Below are positions 1 to 8,124 of a stretch of 64,000 nucleotides of DNA, piece after piece (position 1 is the stretch's first letter; each line of letters opens with the position of its first letter). Source of the stretch: Pseudomonadota bacterium (GTDB taxonomy: Bacteria > Pseudomonadota > Alphaproteobacteria > Rhizobiales > Beijerinckiaceae). A model generated the notes under the pieces. The model saw only the letters and a list, made by a program, of their open reading frames with translations, had not been told where the DNA came from and ran no database searches. The translations under genes were made by a program, and so were the position numbers. Location: the NCBI GenBank assembly GCA_023450615.1, contig JAEXGT010000047.1, positions 62,001 through 126,000 on the forward strand, read 5' to 3'.

Positions 1-891
1 GGGCATCTCGCCGCTTCGGAAGCTGTCGAGAGCCGCCATGCGGGCGTGCTGGTCCATGTCGCCGTGCAGGGCCACAGCGCCGAAGCCGTGTTTCTGCAGG
101 GAGCGGTGAAGCACCGCCACGTCGCGCTTGCGGTTGCAGAACACGACCGCGTTCTTGAGGTCGGTGGCATTGCGGATCAGGTTGCGCAGGGTTTCGCGCT
201 TCTGCCAATCCTCACGCCCCGTCGCCACGAGGCGCTGGGTGATCGTGGCCGCTGTCGAAGCGGCGCGGGCGACCTCGACCTTCACTGGATTGTGAAGGAA
301 GGCATCCGCGAGACGCTGGATCTCGGGAGGCATGGTCGCGGAGAAGAACAGTGTCTGGCGGGTGAACGGCACCAGCTTCACGATGCGCTCGATATCGGGA
401 ATGAACCCCATGTCGAGCATGCGGTCGGCTTCGTCGATCACGAGAAGCTCCACACCCGTGAGCAGAAGCTTGCCGCGCTCGAAATGGTCGAGCAGCCGGC
501 CCGGGGTTGCGATCAGCACGTCCACGCCACGGGTGATCTTGGCATCCTGGTCGCCGAAGGAAACGCCGCCGATCAGCAGAGCCACCGAGAGCTTATGATT
601 GATGCCGTATTTGTCGAAATTGTCCTCAACCTGCGCGGCCAACTCGCGGGTCGGCTCCAGGATGAGGGTGCGGGGCATGCGGGCGCGGGCGCGGCCATGC
701 TCGAGCATGGTGAGCATGGGCAGCGTGAAGGCGGCGGTCTTGCCCGTGCCGGTCTGGGCAATGCCGAGCACATCCTTGCGCGCGAGCACATGAGGAATAG
801 CCTGGGCCTGGATCGGCGTCGGCTCCGTATAACCGGAAGCGGCAACTGCCTGCTGTACTTTTTCGCTAAGTCCGAGTTCGGCGAAGGACAT
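1..891 (-). CDS. DEAD-box ATP-dependent RNA helicase, RhlE-like (partial, C-terminus outside window)
   Basis: The reverse strand reads open from an ATG at 889-891 to the left edge, giving about 297 residues of a superfamily 2 RNA helicase. The N-terminus starts MSFAELGLS and holds a Q motif (TEPTPIQAQAIP), Walker A (AQTGTGKTAAF), motif Ib-type ATPGRLLD, the DEAD box itself (VIDEADRMLDMGF) and motif III (SAT). The start of the second RecA-like domain follows (AVVFCNRKRDV, ALHGDM). These proteins unwind short RNA duplexes in the cytoplasm, typically in ribosome assembly or RNA decay. RhlE is the nearest subfamily by the N-terminal pattern, but the missing C-terminal tail prevents a firm assignment. 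The gene stands alone here and its upstream neighbour is transcribed away from it. Confidence 0.93.
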   Translation of the reverse strand, partial: MSFAELGLSEKVQQAVAASGYTEPTPIQAQAIPHVLARKDVLGIAQTGTGKTAAFTLPMLTMLEHGRARARMPRTLILEPTRELAAQVEDNFDKYGINHKLSVALLIGGVSFGDQDAKITRGVDVLIATPGRLLDHFERGKLLLTGVELLVIDEADRMLDMGFIPDIERIVKLVPFTRQTLFFSATMPPEIQRLADAFLHNPVKVEVARAASTAATITQRLVATGREDWQKRETLRNLIRNATDLKNAVVFCNRKRDVAVLHRSLQKHGFGAVALHGDMDQHARMAALDSFRSGEMP

Positions 892-1065
892 GAATCTCTA
901 TAACCGTTAGGGCAGGGTGCGCTTTGATTGCCGGCCGCGCTCTACGGCAACTAACAGGCGCGAGACTGGTTTCACCTGAGGCTCTTGCTCAAGTTAAGGT
1001 GTGGCGGGACCATAGGACAAGCTATCGGCTTGTCAATACAAGCAAACTTGTGAGGGAAAGAGGAT

Positions 1066-1764
1066 ATGGTCGAAACCTTGGTTCTGGTTCCGGGGCTTGG
1101 CTGCACGGAGCATCTATTTGAGCCCCAGATCACCGCCCTATCGGGTGGCAGGAAGATTGTCTTTGCCGACCATACGCAGGATGATTCGATTTCCGCAATA
1201 GCGGCCCGCCTCCTGAAGGATGCGCCTGAGCGCTTTGCCCTCGCAGGGCTGTCCATGGGGGGATACGTCGCCCTGGAGGTGATGCGTCAAGCGCCCCAGC
1301 GCGTTCAGCGCCTTGCCCTCCTCGACACAAGCGCGCGGCCCGATACGCCGGAGGCAACTCAGGATCGCGAGCGCTTCATCGCCCTTGCTCAGGCTGGGCG
1401 ATTTAAGGATGTCTATCCGAAAGCATGGCCGCGCCTTGTGCATCCCGACCGATTGTCCGACGAGGCTTTGCAGGAGGTTGTCTTTGGCATGATGGGGCAA
1501 ACCGGGCCTGAGGCTTATGTCAGGCAGCAGCGCGCCATCATGGGCCGGAGCGATTCACGCCCGCTCCTTCCAGGCATCGAGATCCCGACCCTCGTTCTCG
1601 TCGGCGAGGATGATGTCATCACGCCACCGGAGGTTGCTCGGGAGATGGCTGAGATGATCGAATGGGCCTCCCTGACGGTGATCCCCGATTCGGGACATTT
1701 GTCTACTCTGGAACAACCGGAGCGGGTGGCGCATGCCATGAAGCTATGGCTTGAGGAGGGCTGA
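1066..1764 (+). CDS. alpha/beta-fold hydrolase
   Basis: This 232-residue cytoplasmic protein has the alpha/beta hydrolase layout. An early oxyanion-type loop (VPGLGC) is followed by the nucleophile elbow GLSMGG (Ser63), a later acid region (VGEDDVITPP, Asp near 184) and the catalytic His211 in PDSGHLS. Length and architecture match small esterase/lactonase-type family members such as the 3-oxoadipate enol-lactonase relatives, but nothing fixes the substrate. The ATG is preceded by GGGAAAGAGG, a good ribosome binding site. No pathway partner lies next to it, so it is best described only at family level. Confidence 0.85.
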   Translation: MVETLVLVPGLGCTEHLFEPQITALSGGRKIVFADHTQDDSISAIAARLLKDAPERFALAGLSMGGYVALEVMRQAPQRVQRLALLDTSARPDTPEATQDRERFIALAQAGRFKDVYPKAWPRLVHPDRLSDEALQEVVFGMMGQTGPEAYVRQQRAIMGRSDSRPLLPGIEIPTLVLVGEDDVITPPEVAREMAEMIEWASLTVIPDSGHLSTLEQPERVAHAMKLWLEEG

Positions 1765-2053
1765 GGAAGCGCTCCTTTGCGGGATGGTCAATAAACCCTT
1801 ACAACCGCCGAGTGGGGGGCAGTAGATCTCTTCCATATTTTTTCGATCAAAAATTCTGTCGGTTTTTCAATCGGTTGTCTTATTGCTTTCGCATGCGTGG
1901 CCTATCTTTAGGGTATCTGGATGGTTCGACTATCCTTCCATGGGGAAAGCTAGAACCATCTGCGGTTGTTAACTGTTGCGCTAAAGTGACAGACGGTAGA
2001 TCAACCCTACGTTAGAAGCGGCGCCATAGCGTTCTTAGTGAATGGACAAAGAA

Positions 2054-2707
2054 ATGAAAAAAGTTCTCCTCGCCTCGGTCGCCCTGCTCAGCCTCACCGC
2101 TGTTGCTTCGGCTGCTGACCTCCCGTCGCGCCGCGCTCCGGCTCCGGTCATTGCCGCTGTTCCGGTCTTCACGTGGACTGGTTTTTACGCTGGTGTGAAC
2201 GCAGGCGCTGCCTTCAACGCCAACAACGACGACGGCGTCGTGTTCGGCGACACCACCTTCTTCGGTGACAGCAACGACGATGCCAGCTTCATCGGCGGTG
2301 CTCAGATCGGCTACAACTACCAGATGGGTTCGTTCGTGGTCGGTGTCGAAGGTGACCTGCAGTGGGCTGACTTCGGCAGCACCACCTACGACTTCGGCCC
2401 GGCGGGTGTCTACACCGCTGATTCCGACGATTGGTTCGGCACGGTGCGCGCTCGCGCCGGTGTGGCCTTCGACCGCGCTCTGATCTACGCAACCGGCGGC
2501 TTCGCCTTCACCGACAACCGCAACGGCTGGGTCGTCGGCGGCGGTCTCGAGTACGCGATCACCAACAACCTGTCGGCCAAGGTCGAAGGTCTGTACGTGA
2601 ACCTCGACAGCGACGATGTGACCTTTGCCGGCACGACCTTCAGCACCGGCGACACCGATTTCGGTGTGGTTCGTGCGGGTCTGAACTTCCGCTTCGGCAC
2701 CTACTAA
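2054..2707 (+). CDS. outer membrane beta-barrel protein (Omp31/porin-like)
   Basis: The product is about 217 residues. It starts with a signal peptide (MKKVLLASVALLSL...ASAAD) and continues as an eight-strand-type beta barrel with repeated aromatic-glycine strands (FTWTGFYAGVNAG, GAQIGYNYQ, VGVEGDLQWADF, TVRARAGVAF). It ends in the short strand VRAGLNFRFGTY, with the C-terminal aromatic residue expected by the BAM machinery. Proteins of this family are abundant small outer membrane proteins of Rhizobiales and Brucella. An ATG 12 bases upstream (2042) is in frame, but 2054 puts the basic residues directly at the start of the signal peptide. A strong intrinsic terminator follows. Confidence 0.9.
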   Translation: MKKVLLASVALLSLTAVASAADLPSRRAPAPVIAAVPVFTWTGFYAGVNAGAAFNANNDDGVVFGDTTFFGDSNDDASFIGGAQIGYNYQMGSFVVGVEGDLQWADFGSTTYDFGPAGVYTADSDDWFGTVRARAGVAFDRALIYATGGFAFTDNRNGWVVGGGLEYAITNNLSAKVEGLYVNLDSDDVTFAGTTFSTGDTDFGVVRAGLNFRFGTY

Positions 2708-2731
2708 GATCCATCGCTTCGGCGAAACCGA

Positions 2732-2759
2732 AAGGCCCGGGGAAACCCGGGCCTTTTTT
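2732..2759 (+). terminator. intrinsic terminator of the outer membrane protein gene
   Basis: A 10-bp perfect stem (AAGGCCCGGG / CCCGGGCCTT) with a GAAA tetraloop is followed by a run of T. It lies 25 bases after the stop codon at 2707. Confidence 0.9.
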
Positions 2760-2866
2760 CGTTTGAACTAATGCTGCTCGCCAGTGCGAGCGTGTATTCG
2801 ATGCCGATGGACGCTAGAGGCCCATGTTCAGAAAGCGGCGCGGCTAAGCCATAACGCTGACGGGCA

Positions 2867-2899
2867 ATAAAAAAGCCGGGGCTTAAAATGAGCCCCGGC
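2867..2899 (-). terminator. intrinsic terminator of glnA
   Basis: On the reverse strand a 9-bp perfect stem (GCCGGGGCT / AGCCCCGGC) with a 7-base loop is followed by TTTTTTATT. It sits 45 bases after the glnA stop and closes the glnB-glnA operon. Confidence 0.9.
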
Positions 2900-2944
2900 G
2901 AAGGAAGGCTGCGGGGACGCAGCCGGGAGGAAATCAAGTTCCGA

Positions 2945-4354
2945 TTAGACGGAGTAGTACATCTGGAACTCGACCGGATGCGGGGTCATCTCGAAGCGGG
3001 CGACCTCGGTCATCTTCAGCTCGATGTAGCTGTCGATGAAGTCATCGCTGAAGACGCCGCCGGCCTTGAGGAACGCGCGGTCCTTGTCGAGGCTGGCGAG
3101 AGCTTCGCGCAAGCTGCCGCAGACCGTCGGGATCTTCTTCAGCTCGCGCGGGGGCAGATCGTAGAGGTCCTTGTCCATGGCCTGGCCGGGATCGATCTTG
3201 TTCACGATGCCGTCGAGACCGGCCATCAGCATCGCCGCGAAGGCGAGGTACGGATTGGCGGTCGGATCGGGGAAGCGAACCTCGACGCGCTTGGCCTTCG
3301 GCGAAGTCGTCCACGGAATACGGCAGGAAGCCGAACGGTTACGGGCCGAATAGGCCAGCAGAACCGGAGCCTCATAGCCCGGGACGAGACGCTTGTAGGA
3401 GTTCGTCGACGGGTTGGTGAAGGCGTTCAGGGCCTTGGCGTGCTTGATGATGCCGCCGATGTACCACAGGCATTCCTGGGACAGGTCGGCATACTTGTTG
3501 CCGGCGAAGAGAGGCTTGCCGCCCTTCCACAGCGACTGGTGCACGTGCATGCCCGAGCCGTTGTCGCCATAGACCGGCTTCGGCATGAAGGTGGCCGTCT
3601 TGCCGTAGGACTGGGCGACGTTGTGGATGCAGTACTTATAGATCTGCATCTCGTCGGCTGTCTTCACCAGCGTGTTGAACTTCGTACCGAGCTCGTGCTG
3701 GGCGGAGGCGACTTCGTGGTGGTGCTTCTCGACAGTCACGCCCATGGCCTTCATGGCCGCGAGCATCTCACCGCGCATGTCCTGGGCCGAATCCAGCGGC
3801 GGAACCGGGAAGTAGCCGCCCTTGGTCGGGATGCGGTGGCCGAGATTGCCGCCTTCGTAAGGCGTGTCGCCGTTGATCGGCAGCTCGGAGGAGTCGAGCT
3901 TGAAGCCGGTGTTGTAGGGATCGGCCATGAACTTCACGTCGTCGAACACGAAGAACTCGGCTTCGGGGCCCACATAGACCGTGTCGGCGATGCCCGTGGA
4001 CTTCAGGTAGGCCTCGGCCTTCTTGGCGATGCCGCGCGGATCGCGGTTATAGGGCTCGCCGGTAGCGGGCTCGAGGATGTCGCAATTGATGATCAGCGTG
4101 GAGGCCGAGAAGAAGGGGTCGATCTGGGCCGTCGTCGGGTCGGGCATGAGGGTCATGTCGGACTCGTTGATCGCCTTCCAGCCGGCGATGGACGAACCGT
4201 CGAACATGATGCCGTCGGCGAACAGGTCCTCATCGACCATGTCGACGTCGAAGGTCACGTGCTGCCACTTGCCGCGCGGATCCGTGAAACGGAAGTCGAC
4301 GTACTTCACGTCGTTATCTTTGATCGCCTTGAGCACATCCTTGGCGGTCTGCAT
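2945..4354 (-). CDS. glnA: glutamine synthetase, type I
   Basis: This 469-residue protein is a full-length GSI-beta glutamine synthetase, which makes glutamine from glutamate, ammonia and ATP as a dodecamer in the cytoplasm. Visible signatures are FDGSSIAGW near residue 50, the metal-binding VGPEAEFFVFD, HHHEVASAQHE and GSGMHVHQSLWK, and the substrate loop NPSTNSYKRLVPGYEAPV. Tyr398 in DKDLYDLPP is the adenylylation site, so activity is probably controlled by the GlnE adenylyltransferase under PII control. The gene lies 66 bases downstream of glnB on the same strand, the usual alphaproteobacterial glnBA operon. Confidence 0.98.
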   Translation of the reverse strand: MQTAKDVLKAIKDNDVKYVDFRFTDPRGKWQHVTFDVDMVDEDLFADGIMFDGSSIAGWKAINESDMTLMPDPTTAQIDPFFSASTLIINCDILEPATGEPYNRDPRGIAKKAEAYLKSTGIADTVYVGPEAEFFVFDDVKFMADPYNTGFKLDSSELPINGDTPYEGGNLGHRIPTKGGYFPVPPLDSAQDMRGEMLAAMKAMGVTVEKHHHEVASAQHELGTKFNTLVKTADEMQIYKYCIHNVAQSYGKTATFMPKPVYGDNGSGMHVHQSLWKGGKPLFAGNKYADLSQECLWYIGGIIKHAKALNAFTNPSTNSYKRLVPGYEAPVLLAYSARNRSASCRIPWTTSPKAKRVEVRFPDPTANPYLAFAAMLMAGLDGIVNKIDPGQAMDKDLYDLPPRELKKIPTVCGSLREALASLDKDRAFLKAGGVFSDDFIDSYIELKMTEVARFEMTPHPVEFQMYYSV

Positions 4355-4420
4355 GGTGCTTAGTCCTCTTCTGCCCTTGATTGTCCTCGGCCTTGCCGGC
4401 CTTGGCTTGTGATGACGAGG

Positions 4421-4759
4421 TTAGATCGCGTCGGATCCGGTCTCGCCCGTACGGATGCGGACGGCCTCTTCGACCGTCGACACGAAAATCTTTCCGTCTC
4501 CGATACGGCCTGTCTGGGCCGCCTTGCGGATGGCTTCGATGGCGCTTTCGGCCATGTCGTCGTTCAGGACGATCTCGAGCTTCACCTTGGGCAGAAAGTC
4601 GACAACGTATTCTGCGCCACGATACAGCTCGGTATGGCCCTTCTGACGGCCGAAGCCCTTGGCCTCGATGACGGTAATTCCCTGGAGGCCGACCTCCTGG
4701 AGGGCTTCTTTGACTTCATCGAGCTTGAAGGGCTTGATGATGGCTTCGATCTTCTTCAT
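4421..4759 (-). CDS. glnB: nitrogen regulatory protein P-II
   Basis: The 112-residue product is a canonical PII trimer subunit. It has the KIEAIIKPFKLDEVKEAL N-terminus, the T-loop with uridylylation residue Tyr51 (GAEYVVDFLPK), and the C-terminal TGRIGDGKIFV segment that binds ATP/ADP. It senses 2-oxoglutarate and adenylate charge and relays nitrogen status to the adenylyltransferase and NtrB. Placement directly before glnA points to glnB rather than glnK, which normally precedes amtB. I looked for a sigma-54 element upstream and found no convincing GG-N10-GC pair. Confidence 0.97.
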   Translation of the reverse strand: MKKIEAIIKPFKLDEVKEALQEVGLQGITVIEAKGFGRQKGHTELYRGAEYVVDFLPKVKLEIVLNDDMAESAIEAIRKAAQTGRIGDGKIFVSTVEEAVRIRTGETGSDAI

Positions 4760-4939
4760 CGGATAACCGTTTCGCTTCGGGACTTGCCGCTTTTAGCACC
4801 AGCTCAGGGGTGCCTTCCATGGCCTCTACGATCCAAACCGGGCAGAATTGCACCCCTGGAGGGCACTTCCTGCTCAAAGTTTGTGCATGTGCGGATTTCG
4901 GCGGCAGAGGCCCTGTGAGCAACCATTTTGAGGCCGCGA

Positions 4940-6424
4940 ATGTCTGCTGAGCTCATCCTTCGGCCCCAAGAAATGAAACAAGCCGATGCTTTGACCGTCG
5001 CTTCTGGGGTTCCCGGCATCGAACTCATGCGCCGCGCCGGACGTGCAGTGGCCGAAGCTGCAGCAGAACTGCTCATGAAAGAGGCGCATGTGGTTATTGC
5101 TGCGGGTCCGGGGCAAAACGGGGGAGATGGCTTCATCGTGGCGACGCTTCTCGCCGAGCGAGGCTATCGGGTTTCTCTCGGGTTGCTAGGCGATTCCGGT
5201 CTCCTCTCGGGCGATGCGGCCCTGGCGGCCAAGGATTGGACAGGGCCGATCGAGCCGGTCGAAAGTTTGTCTTTTGATGATGCCGACCTGATCGTCGATG
5301 CCCTTTTCGGCACCGGCCTCGCACGGAATCTGGACGGAGCGGCCCGTGTCGCAGTCGAGCGGATGAATGCTTCATGCAAGCCGATTCTGGCCGTCGATCT
5401 GCCGTCTGGCATCGATGGTGAAACGGGCCAGGTGAGGGGCATGGCGGTCAAAGCCACACGTACCGTCACCTTCGCTTCCCGCAAGCCGTGCCATCTGCTC
5501 ATGCCGGGCCGCGCCTTCTGCGGAGAGGTGGAGGTCGCCGATATCGGCATTGCTCGCGAGACGCTTGAAAAGACGGGCGGCAGGTTCTTTGCCAATGCGC
5601 CTTCTCTATGGCTCGACAAATTGCCTAGGCCGGGACGCTCTTCTCATAAATATGAGCGTGGCCATACCCTCGTGGTTTCGGGCGGGGCCACGCGAACCGG
5701 CGCGGCAAGGCTCGCGGCGCGGGCAGCCTTGCGGATCGGGTCGGGCCTCGTCACCGTGGCGTCGCCGCCTGAGGCGCTCGGAGTGAACGCGGCTCATTTG
5801 ACGGCAATCATGCTGCGCGGCTGCGATGGCCCGGAAGGCCTCCATCATATCCTGCAAGATGCGAGGCTAAATGCCTTGGTGCTCGGACCCGCTCTCGGAG
5901 TGCACTCAGGCACCCGGGCCATGGTGGCTGTCGCCGCCCATGCCCGCCGCAATCTGGTGCTCGATGCAGACGCGCTGACCTCCTTCGAGGGGCTGGCGTC
6001 GGAGATCCATCAGGCATTCCGCCATGCGCCGACGGTGCTGACGCCTCATGACGGGGAGTTCAGGCGCATGTTCAAGGATCATCCGGATGTCCTTGATCCT
6101 GAATCGAAAATCGACCGGGCGCATCGCGCCGCCGCCTTTACCGGTGCCGTCGTGGTTCTGAAGGGGCCGGACACAGTGATTGCTGCCCCCGATGGGCGAG
6201 CTGCCGTCAATGAAAACGGCACGCCTTATCTCGGCACGGCTGGTTCGGGCGATACCCTTTGCGGCATCGTCGCGGGCCTCATGGCTCAAGGGTTGCCCGC
6301 CTTCGAGGCGGCCTGCGCAGGGGTGTGGATTCACGCAGAGGCTGGCGCCAGTTTCGGGCCGGGGCTGATCGCGGAGGATCTCGCCGAGTTGATCCCCGGC
6401 GTTCTCCGCAAGCTCCTTATGTGA
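4940..6424 (+). CDS. nnr: bifunctional NAD(P)H-hydrate epimerase / ADP-dependent NAD(P)H-hydrate dehydratase
   Basis: The 494-residue fusion protein repairs hydrated NAD(P)H. The N-terminal YjeF_N epimerase domain (about 1-210) shows GPGQNGGDGFIVA and the VDALFGTGL and VDLPSGIDGETG segments. The C-terminal ribokinase-like dehydratase domain (about 225-490) shows HKYERGHTLVVSGG, LTPHDGEF and the GTAGSGDTLCGIVAGL active-site helix. ATG 4940 is preferred over an in-frame TTG 12 bases earlier. The 3' end overlaps the convergent multicopper oxidase-like gene by 8 bases. In many alphaproteobacteria this gene sits next to glnB-glnA, as here. Confidence 0.95.
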   Translation: MSAELILRPQEMKQADALTVASGVPGIELMRRAGRAVAEAAAELLMKEAHVVIAAGPGQNGGDGFIVATLLAERGYRVSLGLLGDSGLLSGDAALAAKDWTGPIEPVESLSFDDADLIVDALFGTGLARNLDGAARVAVERMNASCKPILAVDLPSGIDGETGQVRGMAVKATRTVTFASRKPCHLLMPGRAFCGEVEVADIGIARETLEKTGGRFFANAPSLWLDKLPRPGRSSHKYERGHTLVVSGGATRTGAARLAARAALRIGSGLVTVASPPEALGVNAAHLTAIMLRGCDGPEGLHHILQDARLNALVLGPALGVHSGTRAMVAVAAHARRNLVLDADALTSFEGLASEIHQAFRHAPTVLTPHDGEFRRMFKDHPDVLDPESKIDRAHRAAAFTGAVVVLKGPDTVIAAPDGRAAVNENGTPYLGTAGSGDTLCGIVAGLMAQGLPAFEAACAGVWIHAEAGASFGPGLIAEDLAELIPGVLRKLLM

Positions 6425-7760
6425 TCTCGATCCAGGTCCACAGACCGGCATCGAAACGCTCCATGACAGTCGAGGCGAGGAGCCATTTGCCCGGATTGTC
6501 GGCCACGAAGGCAATGCGGATCGTCTTATTCTCCGGCACTTGAACCGTATCGAGCCAATAGGGCTCCCACCCATCATCGAGGGCGTGGAGCAGGCGGAAG
6601 GAATGGCCATGCAGATGGATGGGCTGAAGGAAGCCGGTCTCATTCTTCAGCGTGAGCACCACGGGTGTGCCGCGCTTCACCTTCAACAGCGGCGTCGAGG
6701 AATTGCCCCCAGCTCCGCTCATTGTCCACGGAGCATTCGTCTGCGGATCGCCCTTGAGGGCCACGTCCTTGCGGATAGCGTTCTGGAGCTTGATCGTCTC
6801 AGGGAGTTTGGGATTCGGCGGCAGCGGAGCGATCTCGGGCAGGGCCTCGCGCCTGTCTCCGTCGGCCACGATCTCCACCAGCGGGAAGCCATTGCCGATC
6901 ATGGCCATGACCATGCCGGCCGGGCTGGGTTCTGGTGGCAGATCGATCAGCAGGTCGTAGCGATTGCCGGGCGCGAAGGGTAGGGTGGCCTTCAGGGGCT
7001 CGAAGGTGTTGGATGGCTGTCCGTCCACTGCGATCACATGCGCCTTCAGCCCGTCGAAGCGCAGGCGCATGGTCCGAGCGTTGCAGGCGTTGGCGAGGCG
7101 CAGGCGGATTCGCCCGCCGGGTAAGGCCACGATCCGCTGTGAAGTTGGCTTGCCGTTAAGCGTCAGGAAGCTGCCGAGGCGGCCCGCAGGGGCAGGCTCG
7201 GCCAAGGCCAAGCTGCCGTCATCGGCAAGGGCCCAGTCGTCCACGAGGAGGGCAATGTCCTGATCGACCTGGGGAGGGTTGGCTTCCTCCACGATCAGCA
7301 TTCGGGTCAGCCCGCGCTCCGTGGACTCGGCGCTTCCGCCGATCACGCAGGGGCGGATCAGGAAGGTGCCTGAATCGGGTGGGGCGAGGCGGTACTCCTG
7401 TTCCTTGCCGGGGGCGACAGGCTCCTGCGTCAGCCCTCCTACGCCGTCCATGGCATTGGGGCCGCGAACGCCATGGAAATGAAGCGAAAGCGGAAGTGAG
7501 GTTTCGTTCTTGAGGACGAAGGCAAGCTCCTGTCCGAGCTTCAGACGAGTCGTCTCGCTTAGGCTGCCGTTGAAAGCCCAGATCTCGGCGTCTCGGGATG
7601 CGTCGGGGCGAAGCCGCTGAGGGGCAGGGCCAGCGGTTAGCCGCTTGCCCAGGCCCGCCGCCAGCTCTTGCGGGGTTGGCTGAGGCTGGGCCGAAGCTCT
7701 TCCGCTTAGCCCGATCATGGTCGTGGCAAGGCCGGCAGCGGCGGCGCGGCGGGTGATCAT
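6417..7760 (-). CDS. multicopper oxidase-fold protein with most copper ligands lost, Tat-exported
   Basis: The 447-residue protein begins with a twin-arginine signal (MITRRAAAAGLATT...ASAQ) and then three cupredoxin domains, so it is probably folded in the cytoplasm and exported to the periplasm. The first HxH pair is intact (LHFHG, His94/His96), as is most of the third motif (QPIHLHGH, His382/384/386). The second HxH is replaced by Arg136/Cys138 (GTFLIRPC), the type-1 His of the third motif by Gln379, and the final HCHxxxH...M motif by AST...R435...L440. Without the type-1 Cys, His and Met it cannot work as a normal blue copper oxidase. E. coli FtsP/SufI is a known copper-free relative by fold. 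The start 39 codons downstream of the longest frame is chosen for the Tat signal. Confidence 0.9.
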   Translation of the reverse strand: MITRRAAAAGLATTMIGLSGRASAQPQPTPQELAAGLGKRLTAGPAPQRLRPDASRDAEIWAFNGSLSETTRLKLGQELAFVLKNETSLPLSLHFHGVRGPNAMDGVGGLTQEPVAPGKEQEYRLAPPDSGTFLIRPCVIGGSAESTERGLTRMLIVEEANPPQVDQDIALLVDDWALADDGSLALAEPAPAGRLGSFLTLNGKPTSQRIVALPGGRIRLRLANACNARTMRLRFDGLKAHVIAVDGQPSNTFEPLKATLPFAPGNRYDLLIDLPPEPSPAGMVMAMIGNGFPLVEIVADGDRREALPEIAPLPPNPKLPETIKLQNAIRKDVALKGDPQTNAPWTMSGAGGNSSTPLLKVKRGTPVVLTLKNETGFLQPIHLHGHSFRLLHALDDGWEPYWLDTVQVPENKTIRIAFVADNPGKWLLASTVMERFDAGLWTWIEIT

Positions 7761-7928
7761 GGAGGGCTCCGGACAGGTAAGGAAGTGCCTATGGGCTACC
7801 TTCTTGAACGGAAAAGGCCAAGTTCGGTTGCTGGTTGCTTTCACACGAACTTTTTTGATGCATGCCGCGCCAAGCATGCTATAGAGCCGCGTCCCGGAAG
7901 AGGGGCGCGTATATCGTGCTGCTCCCAG

Positions 7929-8013
7929 GCGGGCGTGGCGGAACTGGTAGACGCACTGGATTTAGGTTCCAGCGACGCAAGTCGTGGGGGTTCGACTCCC
8001 TCCGCCCGCACCA
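7929..8013 (+). tRNA. tRNA-Leu (anticodon TAG)
   Basis: An 85-base cloverleaf with acceptor stem GCGGGCG/CGCCCGC, anticodon arm CTGGA-TTTAGGT-TCCAG (anticodon TAG, reading CUN) and a class II long variable arm. The T-arm is GGGGGTTCGACTCCC... and CCA is encoded. It lies directly upstream of tig. Confidence 0.97.
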
Positions 8014-8124
8014 ATCGTCAGGATTGGGTCCGGAGGCTCCTGGCATACTGGTTGACGGCATCTTCGCCGCATCGGCCGGAGCCTAACATCGATTTTTCTT
8101 AAGTGAACGAAGGCGAATAGAACA

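Noticed and set aside
46..903. Long forward frame antisense to the DEAD-box helicase
   Set aside because: It mirrors the codons of the helicase on the other strand, has no ribosome binding site and no protein-like composition.
2888..4363. 491-codon forward frame opposite glnA
   Set aside because: Shadow of a GC-rich gene in the complementary frame; His/Gly/Val-rich composition and no family signature.
4760..4939. Sigma-54/NtrC control sites before glnB
   Set aside because: Only GG-N9-GC and isolated TGC half-sites occur; no proper -24/-12 pair was found.
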